From assembly GCF_019623905.1 (NCBI RefSeq), contig NZ_CP069370.1, forward strand, positions 3,292,001 to 3,356,000: 64,000 nt of DNA, in the 5' to 3' direction. Under the pieces are notes generated by a model. That model ran no database searches and was not told the DNA's origin. It saw nothing but the letters and a program-made list of their open reading frames with translations. This DNA is from Neotabrizicola shimadae. Its GTDB lineage: Bacteria > Pseudomonadota > Alphaproteobacteria > Rhodobacterales > Rhodobacteraceae. The translations under genes were made by a program, and so were the position numbers. How positions within the stretch are numbered: position 1 is the stretch's first letter; each line of letters begins with the position of its first letter. This document shows positions 53,872 to 63,180 of the stretch, piece by piece.

Positions 53872-54378
53872 ATGATCGTAAGGCGCCATCTGAAGGGAGA
53901 TGCCGAAAGCGAGGCGGTGTATTCGCCCTGCGAAAGCTATCGCTATCTGTTGACGCGGGTCTGGGACCCGGCCGGTGCGAAGGCGCTGTTCGTGATGCTG
54001 AACCCCTCGACCGCGACCGAGGTGCAGAATGACCCGACGGTGGAGCGCTGCGAGCGGCGGGCGCGGGCATTGGGTTTCGGCGCGTTTCGCGTGACGAACA
54101 TCTTTGCCTTTCGCGCCACCGATCCGAAGGTGATGCGCGCGGCGGCCGATCCGGTGGGGCCGGGGAACGATGCGGCGATCCGCGACTCGGTGTCCTGGGC
54201 AGACCGGGTGATATGTGCCTGGGGCACGCATGGCGCGCATCTGGACCGCGGGCGGGCGGTGGAGGCGCTGCTGCGCGGCACGGGAGTGCCGCTGCATCAC
54301 CTGGGGCTGACGAAGGATGGCCAGCCGAAGCACCCGCTGTACATCGGCTATGACGTCCAGCCGATGCCCTGGGGCTGA
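53872..54378 (+). CDS. DUF1643 protein
   Basis: The 168-residue protein has the DUF1643 pattern: YRYLLTRVWDPAGAKALFVMLNPSTA near residue 25, DPTVERCERRARALGFGAFRV, NIFAFRATDPK and CAWGTHGAHLDRG, ending HLGLTKDGQPKHPLYI. The family is small, cytoplasmic and of unknown biochemical function. A GGGAGAGGCGG ribosome binding site precedes the ATG. It converges on the RTX gene, with stops nine bases apart. Confidence 0.9.
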   Translation: MIVRRHLKGDAESEAVYSPCESYRYLLTRVWDPAGAKALFVMLNPSTATEVQNDPTVERCERRARALGFGAFRVTNIFAFRATDPKVMRAAADPVGPGNDAAIRDSVSWADRVICAWGTHGAHLDRGRAVEALLRGTGVPLHHLGLTKDGQPKHPLYIGYDVQPMPWG

Positions 54379-54387
54379 GGGCGGGGG

Positions 54388-55434
54388 TCAGGCGGCGAGC
54401 AGGGTGATGGCGTCCAGCGTGAGCTGTCCCTGGACCTGGGCGACCGGCATCCCGTCGAGCAGAAGGGTGGCGCCGTGTTCGCCCGGTTCCAGAGTCAGTG
54501 TCGGATCGGGATGGGCGGCGGCATCATAGACCACGACGAGGTGATCTTCTTCGGCGTCGAAGTCGCTGACCTGAGGAAGCGCCTCTGGCCCATCCGTGGT
54601 GACGGTGAAGCGGTCGGCGCCGTCGCCGCCATGGCCGAAATCGCCTGCGCCGAGCATGAGGCTGTCATCGCCCGCGCCGCCATTCAGGAAATCGGAGGCG
54701 TCATCGCCGGCGCCGGAGAGCCTGTCGTTGCCGTTGTTGCCATCCAGCGTATCGGAGCCGGCGCCGCCGGTCAGCCGGTCGTCGCCATCGTTGCCGGCGA
54801 GCCAGTCGTTCCCGGCGCCGCCGTGGAGACGGTCGTCGCCGCTGCCGCCGCCGAGCGAATCGTCGCCCTGCCCGCCGGCAAGACGGTCGGCATCTGCGCC
54901 ACCCTGCAGGTCATCGGCGCCGCGCGCGCCGGTCAGCGCATCGGCGCCGTCGCCGCCGTTCAGGATGTCGGCGCCGCCGTTGCCAGACAGAGAATCATCG
55001 CCCTCGGCGCCGAAGAGGCGGTCGATGCCGGAGCCGCCGGTCATCAGGTCGTCGCCCTCGCGGCCGTTCATCTGATCATTGCCACCGGCGCCAGCCATGC
55101 TGTCATCGCCCGAGGTGCCGTCGAGGATGTCATCGCGATCCTTGCCGGCAATGGCCTGGCCGTCCGGCGCGGCATCTGTGGCCGGGTCTGGGGTGGCATC
55201 AGGGGTGGTTTCGGGCGCAGTTTCGGGCGCAGTTTCGGGCGCGGCGGCGGTGTCGGGGGACCAATCCAGCAGGTCGGCGGGCGGATCGCCGTCTTCGCTG
55301 CCATCCGGGGTTGCAGAACCGGCGCCGGGCGAGGCATCCGGCGCGGCATCCTCCGGTTCTTCATCCCCGTCATGACCGTGATCGGCCACGACGCTGGCCA
55401 TCAACGCACCGAACAGACCCAAGAGACCAAGCAT
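54388..55434 (-). CDS. RTX calcium-binding repeat protein
   Basis: The 348-residue protein has an N-terminal hydrophobic segment (MLGLLGLFGALMASVVAD), an acidic linker rich in Ala, Pro, Glu and Thr (TAPETAPE repeats, about residues 20-95), and about 18 tandem GGxGxDxxx nonapeptides at residues 97-260 with one 11-residue unit (GAGDDASDFLN). A C-terminal part of 85 residues follows. These repeats fold into a calcium-filled beta-roll. The N-terminal membrane segment points to anchoring or Sec export rather than simple type I secretion, so it may not be a substrate of the system at 19437-22681. DNA periodicity here comes from the repeat units. Confidence 0.9.
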   Translation of the reverse strand: MLGLLGLFGALMASVVADHGHDGDEEPEDAAPDASPGAGSATPDGSEDGDPPADLLDWSPDTAAAPETAPETAPETTPDATPDPATDAAPDGQAIAGKDRDDILDGTSGDDSMAGAGGNDQMNGREGDDLMTGGSGIDRLFGAEGDDSLSGNGGADILNGGDGADALTGARGADDLQGGADADRLAGGQGDDSLGGGSGDDRLHGGAGNDWLAGNDGDDRLTGGAGSDTLDGNNGNDRLSGAGDDASDFLNGGAGDDSLMLGAGDFGHGGDGADRFTVTTDGPEALPQVSDFDAEEDHLVVVYDAAAHPDPTLTLEPGEHGATLLLDGMPVAQVQGQLTLDAITLLAA

Positions 55435-55734
55435 GACAGAAGCTCCCGCACCGGGAGCGGTTCTGCCGCGCGCCGGTGCCGAGGTTCGACATCCTTCTGG
55501 AGATCACCCACGTACCCATAGGCATCCTGCCAGAGACCGGCGGGCGGTTCCACGGCCTGCACGGGCTGGGAGCCCGGAATCTGGAAAGCTGGTTAACGGA
55601 AGCCGGGGTGCGGCAGGTCTTTCCTTTTGCCGCGACTTCGGCTAATGGCGCGCATCCGCCAGGCGGCGGAGACCAAGGGCCTTGCTGGACGACATCCCGG
55701 CTTGTGCCGTCACATCTGACCTAAGGAGATCCCG
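55435..55734. other. Gap upstream of rpsO with a possible small ORF
   Basis: An 82-codon frame from a GTG at 55476 to 55724 reads plausibly in its first 50 codons (FDILLEITHVPIGILPET) and then turns to noise. It has no ribosome binding site or family match, so it is not called as a gene. The last 30 bases hold the rpsO ribosome binding site TAAGGAG. Confidence 0.35.
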
Positions 55735-56004
55735 ATGTCGATCACGGTCGAAGAGAAGACCCGGCTCATCAAGGACTATGCCACCAAGGACGGCGACACC
55801 GGTTCGCCCGAGGTGCAGGTTGCCATCCTGTCGTCGCGCATCGCGACGCTGACCGAGCATTTCAAGAGCCACAAGAACGACAACCACTCGCGTCGCGGCC
55901 TGCTGATGCTGGTGGCGCAGCGCCGCAAGCTGCTGGACTATCTGAAGAAGAAGGACGAGGGCCGTTATCAGTCGCTGATCTCGCGCCTGGGCCTGCGCCG
56001 CTGA
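55735..56004 (+). CDS. rpsO: 30S ribosomal protein S15
   Basis: The 89-residue protein starts [20 protein letters not shown] and has the S15 signature [19 protein letters not shown] followed by [21 protein letters not shown]. It binds 16S rRNA early in 30S assembly. TAAGGAG precedes the ATG. A strong intrinsic terminator lies 37 bases past the stop, so rpsO can be transcribed alone. Usually pnp follows directly, but here bciA lies between. Confidence 0.98.
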   Translation: MSITVEEKTRLIKDYATKDGDTGSPEVQVAILSSRIATLTEHFKSHKNDNHSRRGLLMLVAQRRKLLDYLKKKDEGRYQSLISRLGLRR

Positions 56005-56040
56005 GCCCTTTCTGCCGGAAGTCCGGTACGGACTGACAGA

Positions 56041-56074
56041 CCGCCCGCAGCCCCGCTGCGGGCGGGTTTCGTTT
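56041..56074 (+). terminator. Intrinsic terminator of rpsO
   Basis: An 11-base stem (CCGCCCGCAGC at 56041-56051 with 56055-56065) and CCC loop are followed by GTTTCGTTT. Confidence 0.88.
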
Positions 56075-56121
56075 GGGCGATTGGCTCTGGCCGGGGCGCG
56101 GGCGGCTGATAGGATGCGGCC

Positions 56122-57111
56122 ATGACCGGACCGGACCACCCTGCCCCTCCCTTCCTGCGCGTCCTGCTTCTGGGGGGAACCGGCACGATCGGCCGCGCGA
56201 CGGCGCGGGCGTTGTGCGCGGCGGGTCACGAGGTGACGGCGCTGGTGCGGCCTGGATCGGAGGCGCGCGGGCTGGAGGGGTGCCGGATCGTTACCGGGCT
56301 GGCGGGGGCGCCGGGCGACCTGGCAAGGGCGCTGGCGGCGGGCGATGGGCCGGTGTCGGCGGTGGTCTCGTGCCTGGCGAGCCGCACGGGGGCGCCCGAG
56401 GAGGCGCGTGCGGTGGACCGCGACGCCAATGCGGCGGCGCTGCGCGCGGCGGTGGCGGCGGGCGTGGGGCGTTTCGTGCTGCTGTCGGCGATCTGCGTGC
56501 AGAAGCCGGCGCTGGCCTTTCAGGGGGCGAAGCTGGAGTTCGAGGCGGAGCTGAGGACGGCGCCGCTGGACTGGGTGATCGTGCGGCCGACGGCGTTCTT
56601 CAAGTCGTTGTCCGGGCAGGTGGCGCGGGTGCGCGAGGGACGGTCTTTCCTGGTGTTCGGCGACGGGCGGGGCACGGCCTGCAAGCCGATCTCGGATGCC
56701 GATCTGGCGCGGTTCCTGGTGCAGTGTCTGGAGGACCCATCGCTTTGGCGGAAGGTGCTGCCGGTGGGCGGGCCGGGACCGGCGATCACGCCGCGCGACC
56801 AGGCGGCGATGCTGGAGCGGCTGCTGGGTCGGCCTGTGCCAGTGCGGCAGGTGCCGGTGCGGCTGATGGACGGGATCGTCGGGCTGCTGTCCATGCTGGG
56901 CCGGGTGTCGCCCCGGATGGCCGCCAAGGCCGAGCTGGCGCGGATCGGGCGTTATTATGCGACCGAGTCGATGCTGGTCTGGGACCGGGCGGCGGGACGC
57001 TATGATGACGGGGCCACGCCGGAGTTCGGAGCGGACCGGCTGGAGGCGCATTATGCGGCGCTGTTGCGGGGCGAGGTGGGCGACGACCGCGGGGCGCACG
57101 CGGTGTTCTGA
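56122..57111 (+). CDS. bciA: Divinyl (proto)chlorophyllide 8-vinyl reductase, BciA type
   Basis: The 329-residue protein has an atypical short-chain dehydrogenase NAD(P)H-binding motif (LLLGGTGTIGRATARAL) and the hallmarks of BciA/DVR: VVSCLASRTG, VLLSAICVQKPALAFQGAKL, IVRPTAFFKSLSGQVA, ACKPISDADLARF and ARIGRYYATESMLVWD. BciA uses NADPH to reduce the 8-vinyl group of chlorophyllide precursors in bacteriochlorophyll synthesis. It implies a phototrophic host or ancestor. No other photosynthesis gene is near; it stands between rpsO and pnp. Confidence 0.92.
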   Translation: MTGPDHPAPPFLRVLLLGGTGTIGRATARALCAAGHEVTALVRPGSEARGLEGCRIVTGLAGAPGDLARALAAGDGPVSAVVSCLASRTGAPEEARAVDRDANAAALRAAVAAGVGRFVLLSAICVQKPALAFQGAKLEFEAELRTAPLDWVIVRPTAFFKSLSGQVARVREGRSFLVFGDGRGTACKPISDADLARFLVQCLEDPSLWRKVLPVGGPGPAITPRDQAAMLERLLGRPVPVRQVPVRLMDGIVGLLSMLGRVSPRMAAKAELARIGRYYATESMLVWDRAAGRYDDGATPEFGADRLEAHYAALLRGEVGDDRGAHAVF

Positions 57112-57288
57112 GAGGGCTTCGTGACGTCGCGGCTTTCCAAACGGGCTTGTTTGCTGTAAAGGCCCCGCCCATCTGTGACGTGACGCCCAGGGCCCCGGGC
57201 ACATGCGAAGGATTGGGGCGGCGGCAATGGGGCCGCCATAGGACGCGGGACCCGTCAGGGGACGGGAGAGCCCGCAAGAGGAAACCGG

Positions 57289-59439
57289 ATGTTCAATATC
57301 ACGAAGAAATCGATCCAGTGGGGCAACGAGACGCTCACGCTGGAAACGGGGAAGGTTGCGCGGCAGGCCGACGGATCGGTCATTGCCACGCTGGGCGAGA
57401 CCTCGGTCATGGCAAACGTGACCTTCGCCAAGACCGCGAAGCCGGGTCAGGACTTCTTTCCGCTGACCGTGCACTACCAGGAAAAATACTATGCCGCCGG
57501 CAAGATTCCGGGCGGCTTCTTCAAGCGCGAGGCGCGGCCTTCCGAGAAGGAAACGCTGGTGTCGCGCCTGATCGACCGGCCCTGCCGTCCGCTGTTCGTG
57601 GAAGGCTTCCGCAATGAAGTTCTGGTCATGGCGACCGTGCTGTCCTGCGACCTGATCAACGACCCCGACATTGTGGCGATGATCGCGGCTTCGGCTGCGC
57701 TGACCATTTCCGGCGTGCCCTTCATGGGCCCGATCGGTGCGGCGCGCGTGGGCTTTGTGGACGGCCAGTATGTGCTGAACCCGCCCATGGACGACATGAC
57801 CCAGCTGCGCAACAAGCCCGACCAGCGGCTGGACCTGGTCATCGCCGGCACCAAGACCGCCGTGATGATGGTGGAATCGGAAGCCTACGAGCTGACCGAG
57901 GCCGAAATGCTGGGTGCGGTGAAGTTCGGCCACGAGGCGATGCAGCCGGTGATCGACCTGATCATCGGTTTTGCCGAGGAATCGGCGAAGGAGCCCTTCG
58001 ACTTCAGCCCGCCGGATTACTCGGCGCTGTATGAGAAGGTGAAGGCGGCAGGCGAGGCGCAGATGCGCGCGGCTTTCGCCATCCGCGACAAGCAGGACCG
58101 CACGAACGCCATCGACGCGGCGGCGGATGCCATCGTGGCGGCGCTGTCGGACGAGGACAAGGCTGACGCCAACCTCGGCGCGGCGATCAAGAAGCTGGAA
58201 TCGTCGATCCTGCGCGGCGACATCATCAACGGCGGTGCCCGCATCGACGGCCGCGACAACAAGACCGTCCGCCCGATCGTGGTGGAAACCGGCCTTCTGC
58301 CGCGCACCCACGGTTCGGCGCTGTTCACCCGCGGCGAGACTCAGGGGCTGGTCGTGACCACCCTGGGCACCGGCGAGGATGAGCAGATCATCGACGCGCT
58401 GAACGGGAATTTCCGGTCGAACTTCCTGCTGCACTACAACTTCCCGCCCTATTCGGTCGGCGAAGTGGGTCGCGTGGGTTCGCCCGGCCGCCGCGAGATC
58501 GGCCACGGCAAGCTGGCCTGGCGCGCGCTTCAGGCGGTGCTGCCGGCTCCGACCGAGTTCCCCTACACCATCCGCGTCGTCAGCGAGATCACCGAATCGA
58601 ACGGTTCGTCCTCGATGGCTTCGGTCTGCGGCGGATCGCTGTCCATGATGGACGCGGGCGTGCCGCTGAAGGCGCCGGTCGCGGGCGTGGCGATGGGCCT
58701 GATCCTGGAAGATGACGGACGTTGGGCCGTGCTGACCGACATCTTGGGCGACGAGGACCACCTCGGCGACATGGACTTCAAGGTCGCGGGCACCGCGGAC
58801 GGCATCACCAGCCTGCAGATGGACATCAAGGTCGCGGGCATCACGCCCGAGATCATGGAGCAGGCTTTGGCGCAGGCCAAGGACGGCCGGCTGCACATCC
58901 TGGGCGAGATGGGCAAGGCCCTGTCGGGGCCGCAGGCCATGGGCGCCTATGCCCCGAAGATCGAGACCATGTCCATTCCGACCGACAAGATCCGCGAAGT
59001 GATCGGGTCGGGCGGCAAGGTCATCCGCGAGATCGTGGAAGTTTCGGGCGCCAAGGTGGACATCAACGACGACGGCACGATCAAGATCGCCTCGTCCTCG
59101 GCCGATGCCATCAAGAAGGCCTATGACATGATCTGGTCGATCGTGGCCGAGCCGGAAGAGGGCAAGATCTACACCGGCAAGGTGGTCAAGCTGGTCGACT
59201 TCGGCGCCTTCGTGAACTTCTTCGGCAAGCGCGATGGCCTGGTGCATGTGAGCCAGATCGCCAACAAGCGCCTGACGCATCCGAACGAGATCCTGAAGGA
59301 AGGCCAGGAAGTGAAGGTCAAGCTCCTGGGCTTTGACGACCGTGGCAAGGTGCGCCTTGGCATGAAGATGGTCGATCAGGAGACCGGCGAGGAAATCGCG
59401 CCGGAGAAGAAGGAAAAGGAAGAGGCCGCCGAGGCCTGA
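57289..59439 (+). CDS. pnp: Polyribonucleotide nucleotidyltransferase (PNPase)
   Basis: The 716-residue protein has two RNase PH domains ([20 protein letters not shown] and the second around [18 protein letters not shown]), a KH domain ([20 protein letters not shown]) and an S1 domain ([20 protein letters not shown]). It degrades RNA phosphorolytically from the 3' end, usually with RNase E. The 177-base leader contains GGCGGC...GCCGCC hairpin sequence that may serve autoregulation. A terminator follows the stop. Confidence 0.98.
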   Translation: MFNITKKSIQWGNETLTLETGKVARQADGSVIATLGETSVMANVTFAKTAKPGQDFFPLTVHYQEKYYAAGKIPGGFFKREARPSEKETLVSRLIDRPCRPLFVEGFRNEVLVMATVLSCDLINDPDIVAMIAASAALTISGVPFMGPIGAARVGFVDGQYVLNPPMDDMTQLRNKPDQRLDLVIAGTKTAVMMVESEAYELTEAEMLGAVKFGHEAMQPVIDLIIGFAEESAKEPFDFSPPDYSALYEKVKAAGEAQMRAAFAIRDKQDRTNAIDAAADAIVAALSDEDKADANLGAAIKKLESSILRGDIINGGARIDGRDNKTVRPIVVETGLLPRTHGSALFTRGETQGLVVTTLGTGEDEQIIDALNGNFRSNFLLHYNFPPYSVGEVGRVGSPGRREIGHGKLAWRALQAVLPAPTEFPYTIRVVSEITESNGSSSMASVCGGSLSMMDAGVPLKAPVAGVAMGLILEDDGRWAVLTDILGDEDHLGDMDFKVAGTADGITSLQMDIKVAGITPEIMEQALAQAKDGRLHILGEMGKALSGPQAMGAYAPKIETMSIPTDKIREVIGSGGKVIREIVEVSGAKVDINDDGTIKIASSSADAIKKAYDMIWSIVAEPEEGKIYTGKVVKLVDFGAFVNFFGKRDGLVHVSQIANKRLTHPNEILKEGQEVKVKLLGFDDRGKVRLGMKMVDQETGEEIAPEKKEKEEAAEA

Positions 59440-59465
59440 TCCTTCCCCGCGGGGAAGAAACCAGG

Positions 59466-59494
59466 GGCCCCGGTGGAAACGCCGGGGCCTTTCG
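59466..59494 (+). terminator. Intrinsic terminator of pnp
   Basis: A 10-base stem with one G-U pair (GGCCCCGGTG at 59466-59475 with 59480-59489), a GAAA tetraloop and TTTC after it. A second perfect palindrome, CTTCCCCGCGGGGAAG, lies just before it at 59442-59457. Confidence 0.82.
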
Positions 59495-59504
59495 CAAGGT
59501 TGAG

Positions 59505-60341
59505 ATGCCGACAGTCACCGCCATAACGGTTGCCTATGGGAGTTTCGGGGTAATCCCCGACATGGTGCGCAGCCTGCCCGACGGGGTGCCGCTGGTCATC
59601 GTGGACAATGGGCCCGATGACGGATTGCGCGCCTGGGCAGCGCAGGCAGGGATTCCGGTGCGGAGGCCGGGCGCGAACCTTGGGTTCGGCCGGGGCTGCA
59701 ACCTGGGCGCCGAGGGCGTGACGACCGAGTTCCTGCTGTTCATCAACCCCGATGCGCGGCTGGAGCCTGGCGCACTGGATGCGCTGATGGCGGCGGCGGG
59801 GCGACATCCCGAGGGCGCGGCCTTCGGTCCGATGCTGGTGCACGAGGACGGGCGGCCACGCTACAAGCGCAATTCCTACCTGTTGCCGGGAGCGAAGAAG
59901 CCGCCGCGCGATCCGGGTCCGGAGGACCGCGAGGTGGGCGTTCTGTCCGGCGCTGTGCTGCTGGTGCGCCGCGCGGCCTTCGAGGCGGTGGGGGGCTTTG
60001 ACCCGGCGATCTTTCTGTATTTCGAGGACGATGACCTCAGCTTGCGGCTGCGCAAGGCCTGGGGTCCGGTCTTTGTGGTGCCGGGGGCGCGGGCTTTCCA
60101 TACCAACGGACGGGGCTCGGCGCCTTCCGCCGCGACCTCGAGATGGAAGGGCTATCAATGGGCGCGCGCGCGGGTGCATGTGGGGCGCAAGCACGGACGG
60201 CCCCTGCCCTTGCTGAGTGCGTTGTGGGACGGCATCAGCCATCTTGTCTCGCCCAAGTCCTGGACCGGAGCCGAACATCGCGACGAAGCCATCGGGCGCA
60301 TCATGGGTGCGCTGTCCATGAGCAAGACTTCGGTAACGTGA
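59505..60341 (+). CDS. Glycosyltransferase family 2
   Basis: The 278-residue protein starts MPTVTAITVAYGSFGVIPDM and has PLVIVDNGPDDGLRAW (nucleotide-binding region), LLFINPDARLEPG (DxD-like) and FLYFEDDDLSLRLR (the E-D-D-D motif of the rhamnosyltransferase group). It should use a nucleotide sugar to extend a surface glycan at the inner membrane. It starts 15 bases after the pnp terminator and 91 bases before the RgpF-like gene, with which it probably works. Confidence 0.9.
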   Translation: MPTVTAITVAYGSFGVIPDMVRSLPDGVPLVIVDNGPDDGLRAWAAQAGIPVRRPGANLGFGRGCNLGAEGVTTEFLLFINPDARLEPGALDALMAAAGRHPEGAAFGPMLVHEDGRPRYKRNSYLLPGAKKPPRDPGPEDREVGVLSGAVLLVRRAAFEAVGGFDPAIFLYFEDDDLSLRLRKAWGPVFVVPGARAFHTNGRGSAPSAATSRWKGYQWARARVHVGRKHGRPLPLLSALWDGISHLVSPKSWTGAEHRDEAIGRIMGALSMSKTSVT

Positions 60342-60432
60342 TGATCTTTGCTTGTGGCCGGTGCTTTCGAGTTGCGCAGCCGATAGGCTGCGCCCAAGAC
60401 TGCCAAACAATCTAAAGGCGAGTGGCTGAAGA

Positions 60433-61623
60433 ATGAGACGGGTACTGGACGGAAGTTCCAAGATCAGCTTTCCGCCGCCGTGGTGGAAGGTGAAGCGGGA
60501 GGCGTTTCGCGTCGGGCGGCAGATCGACGACTTTTGCCTGCGCACGACCGGGGTTGCGGCGATGCAACTGTACCTGCGCCACGTCATCGACCCGAAGGTG
60601 GTGCGCAAGGCGGGGGCGCTGACGCTGACGAACCGGGTGGCGATCTATGTGATCTATCCGGCGAATGGGTTGCTGCCGTCTCACCTGATCGCGCTGGATT
60701 ACATTCGGCAGTGCGGCTACGTGCCCGTGGTGGTGACCAACCTGAAGCTGCCGGCCGAGGCCGAGAGGGACATTCTGGACCGCAGCGCCGCGCTGATCAC
60801 GCGGCCGAACTTCGGATATGATTTCGGCGGCTACCGCGACGGGGTCCGCTTCATCCTTCCGCATGTGAACCAGATCGACCACCTGGCCTTCTTCAACGAT
60901 TCCACCTGGTTCCCGCTGAACCCGGACCGGGACTGGTTGAAGGAGGCCGAGGGCTTGGGGGCCGACTATGTGGGATCGGTCAGCCATTGCGGCATGGACC
61001 CGGACGGCAAGTGGGATTTTCGCAAGGACCCTTGGGTGATCGACCCGAACTACCGGATCTTCCACTATTGCTCGTTTTCGATCCTGATGAGCGGGCGGCT
61101 GGTGCAGTCGCCGGAGTTCGCGGCCTTCTGGCGGAACTATCGCGCCACGGACGACAAGCCCACCACCATCGTGCGGGGCGAGATCGGGCTGTCGCGCATG
61201 GTGATGGCGTCGGGGTTCAGCCATGCCGCGACGCTGGCTTCGGCCAAGCTGGGGCCGCTGCTGGCGGAACTGCCAGAGGATCACCTGCGGCGGATCGCGG
61301 AAGAGATCGTGATCCCTGCCTCGGCACCGTTGCGGGCCGAACAGGCGGCGGTGCTGGCGGACAAGGCGACGGACGGACCTGCGCTGCGCAACCTGATCCT
61401 GCGCGCGGTGGTGAAGCAGGGGCCGGCCTATGCGCTGGCGCCGTTTGACATTACGGAGAGGACCGGCAACTTCCTGAAGAAGTCGCCCGTGGTGCTGAAC
61501 GAAGCCTCGGCTCAGGCGACGTTCCGGTTCCTGGAAACCTATCCCTCGCCCGAGGCCAAGGTGTTCCTGGATGAGGCGCGCGAGATGTATCGCCGCAAGC
61601 CGCCCCAGGCCGACGCGGCCTGA
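60433..61623 (+). CDS. Rhamnan synthesis F family protein
   Basis: The 396-residue protein has the RgpF-type core: VAIYVIYPANGLLPSHLIALDY-like opening near residue 60, then LITRPNFGYDFGGYRDGV, DHLAFFNDSTWFPLNP, DYVGSVSHCGM and FHYCSFSILMSGRLV. Family members act in synthesis of rhamnose-containing polysaccharides and are commonly linked to glycosyltransferases as here. It has no signal peptide. The stop lies two bases from the convergent GT2 gene stop. Confidence 0.88.
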   Translation: MRRVLDGSSKISFPPPWWKVKREAFRVGRQIDDFCLRTTGVAAMQLYLRHVIDPKVVRKAGALTLTNRVAIYVIYPANGLLPSHLIALDYIRQCGYVPVVVTNLKLPAEAERDILDRSAALITRPNFGYDFGGYRDGVRFILPHVNQIDHLAFFNDSTWFPLNPDRDWLKEAEGLGADYVGSVSHCGMDPDGKWDFRKDPWVIDPNYRIFHYCSFSILMSGRLVQSPEFAAFWRNYRATDDKPTTIVRGEIGLSRMVMASGFSHAATLASAKLGPLLAELPEDHLRRIAEEIVIPASAPLRAEQAAVLADKATDGPALRNLILRAVVKQGPAYALAPFDITERTGNFLKKSPVVLNEASAQATFRFLETYPSPEAKVFLDEAREMYRRKPPQADAA

Positions 61624-61625
61624 GA

Positions 61626-62450
61626 TCAGGCCGCCGGGCGGCCGATGCCGAAATCGGTGTGGGTCAGTCGGTCGCGCCGGGTCTGCGCCAGTAGCGCGCG
61701 GTTGCGGGCGCGGTCCTCGGGGTTGGCATAGCCGCGCGGGTGGTCCAGATGCACCGCCGGCGCGGTATAGCGCAGGTGACGGCCGCGGATGCCGGCGTTC
61801 TGCAGGCGCTCGCCCAGTTCCTTGTCTTCGCCGCCGTACTTCATGCGCTCGTCATAGCCGCCCACGCGCAGAAGATCGGCGCGGAAGGCCGAGGCATTGG
61901 CGCCGCTGAGCGAAGGGCGGACTGGCGAGAGCCGGTCCATGAGGGCCATGGCAGGCAGGGGCAACGGGCTGGATTTCAGCCAGGCGCTGAGGCTGCCGAG
62001 CGCACCGTTGCGGCGCAGCCAGTCCTGGCGGAACACAGTGCCATCGCGCACCAGATCGGGCGTCACGCGGGACGTTGCATCGGCGTTGAGGCGGATGAGC
62101 GAGCCGGTGAGGTACTGGCCCGGCCGGGCGAGGGTGAGGTGGCGTTCCAGGAATCCGGGGTGCATCAGGATGTCGCCGTCGATCAGCACGAGGTAGTCGG
62201 CGGCCGAACTGGCGATGGCCTTGTTCAGGATTTCGCATTTGCGGAAGCCGTCGTCGGGGTGCCAGACATGGCGGACCGTGACGCCGGTCAGGCGGAAGCC
62301 GTCGATCACCGCCGCCGTTTCCAGCCCAGACCCGTCATCGGCGAAGGCCACAGACTGCGGCAGCTTCCTTTGCTGCCGCAGCGAGTCGAGGCACAGGGCG
62401 AGCGACCGGGGGTTGTTGTAGGTCGAGATCACAAGCTCGAAGCCCGGCAT
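61626..62450 (-). CDS. Glycosyltransferase family 2 (chondroitin polymerase-like)
   Basis: The 274-residue protein starts MPGFELVISTYNNPRSLALC after a GGGGGAAC ribosome binding site. DDGSGLETAAVIDGF binds the nucleotide, DYLVLIDGDILMHPGFLERH carries the DGD metal motif, and the second half has GANASAFRADLLRVGGYDERMKYGGEDKELG, with the ED acceptor-site motif. It is likely to transfer a sugar onto a surface polysaccharide. A start nine codons upstream at 62477 (MAGAPGERS) also has an AAGGA in front and cannot be excluded. Confidence 0.88.
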   Translation of the reverse strand: MPGFELVISTYNNPRSLALCLDSLRQQRKLPQSVAFADDGSGLETAAVIDGFRLTGVTVRHVWHPDDGFRKCEILNKAIASSAADYLVLIDGDILMHPGFLERHLTLARPGQYLTGSLIRLNADATSRVTPDLVRDGTVFRQDWLRRNGALGSLSAWLKSSPLPLPAMALMDRLSPVRPSLSGANASAFRADLLRVGGYDERMKYGGEDKELGERLQNAGIRGRHLRYTAPAVHLDHPRGYANPEDRARNRALLAQTRRDRLTHTDFGIGRPAA

Positions 62451-62478
62451 GGACCGTTCCCCCGGTGCGCCGGCCATG

Positions 62479-63132
62479 TCAGTCCTTGAGCTTGGTGTAG
62501 CGCAGGTAGGGCAGGACCTTTTCGAAGCTGCCGAACTTTTCCTTCGCCGCCTCGTCGTTCACCGCGACCGGGATGATGACGTCGCCGCCGGGCACCCAGT
62601 TGGCCGGGGTGGCCACGCCGCGCCCGGTCGAGGTTTGCAGCGCGTCCAGCGCGCGTACGACTTCGGCGAAGTTGCGGCCCACGGTCATCGGGTAGGTCAT
62701 GCTGAGCTTCAGCTTCTTGTCCGGCCCGATGATGAAGACGGCGCGGACGGTGGCGGTGTCGTTCGGGGTGCGGCCATCGGGCAGGTAGGCATCGGCCGGC
62801 AACATGTCGAAGGCCTTGGCGATTTCCAGGCCGGTGTCAGCCAGGATCGGGAAGGTGGGCGCGGCGCCGCCGGCCTTTTCGATGTCGGCCTTCCACTTCT
62901 GGTGTTCGGCCACGCCATCGACCGAGATGCCGATGACCTTGGTGTTGCGCTTCTTCCATTCATCCGCCAGCCGCGCCACGGCGCCGAATTCGGTGGTGCA
63001 GACCGGGGTGAAATCCTTGGGGTGCGAGAAGAGGATCGCCCAGCTGTCGCCGATCCAGTCGTGGAAATGGATGGTGCCCTGATCGGTTTCGGCGGTGAAA
63101 TCGGGAACGGTGTCGTTGATGCGAAGGGCCAT
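62479..63132 (-). CDS. 1-Cys peroxiredoxin (Prx6 type)
   Basis: The 217-residue protein has the Prx6 length and motif: MALRINDTVPDFTAETDQGT, SHPKDFTPVCTTEFGAVAR with peroxidatic C45, and a C-terminal domain (RGVATPANWVPGGDVIIPVAV). It reduces peroxides with a thiol partner. Other cysteines are absent, fitting the 1-Cys type. It is unrelated by function to the glycan genes on either side but runs in the same direction as the GT2 gene and the GT92-like gene. Confidence 0.94.
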   Translation of the reverse strand: MALRINDTVPDFTAETDQGTIHFHDWIGDSWAILFSHPKDFTPVCTTEFGAVARLADEWKKRNTKVIGISVDGVAEHQKWKADIEKAGGAAPTFPILADTGLEIAKAFDMLPADAYLPDGRTPNDTATVRAVFIIGPDKKLKLSMTYPMTVGRNFAEVVRALDALQTSTGRGVATPANWVPGGDVIIPVAVNDEAAKEKFGSFEKVLPYLRYTKLKD

Positions 63133-63180
63133 GATGGTCTCCTGATCCATGCGCGGGATTGGGCGCAATTTGTCCCGCAT

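Noticed and set aside
51826-54333. An 835-codon minus-strand open frame, proline- and arginine-rich
   Set aside because: It is antisense to rbfA, DUF2233, truB and DUF1643 genes, all with clear motifs.
54640-55140. 27-base periodic DNA resembling a CRISPR or tandem repeat array
   Set aside because: The period equals nine codons of the RTX repeats and the units differ from one another; there are no spacers.
54475-55521. A 348-codon plus-strand frame with regular Ala-Val repeats
   Set aside because: It is the complement of the RTX nonapeptide repeats; the periodicity is inherited from them.
55642-59280. A 1,212-codon open frame on the minus strand across rpsO, bciA and pnp
   Set aside because: It lies antisense to three well-recognised genes, its translation is rich in Arg, His and Gln without family motifs, and such frames are expected at high GC.
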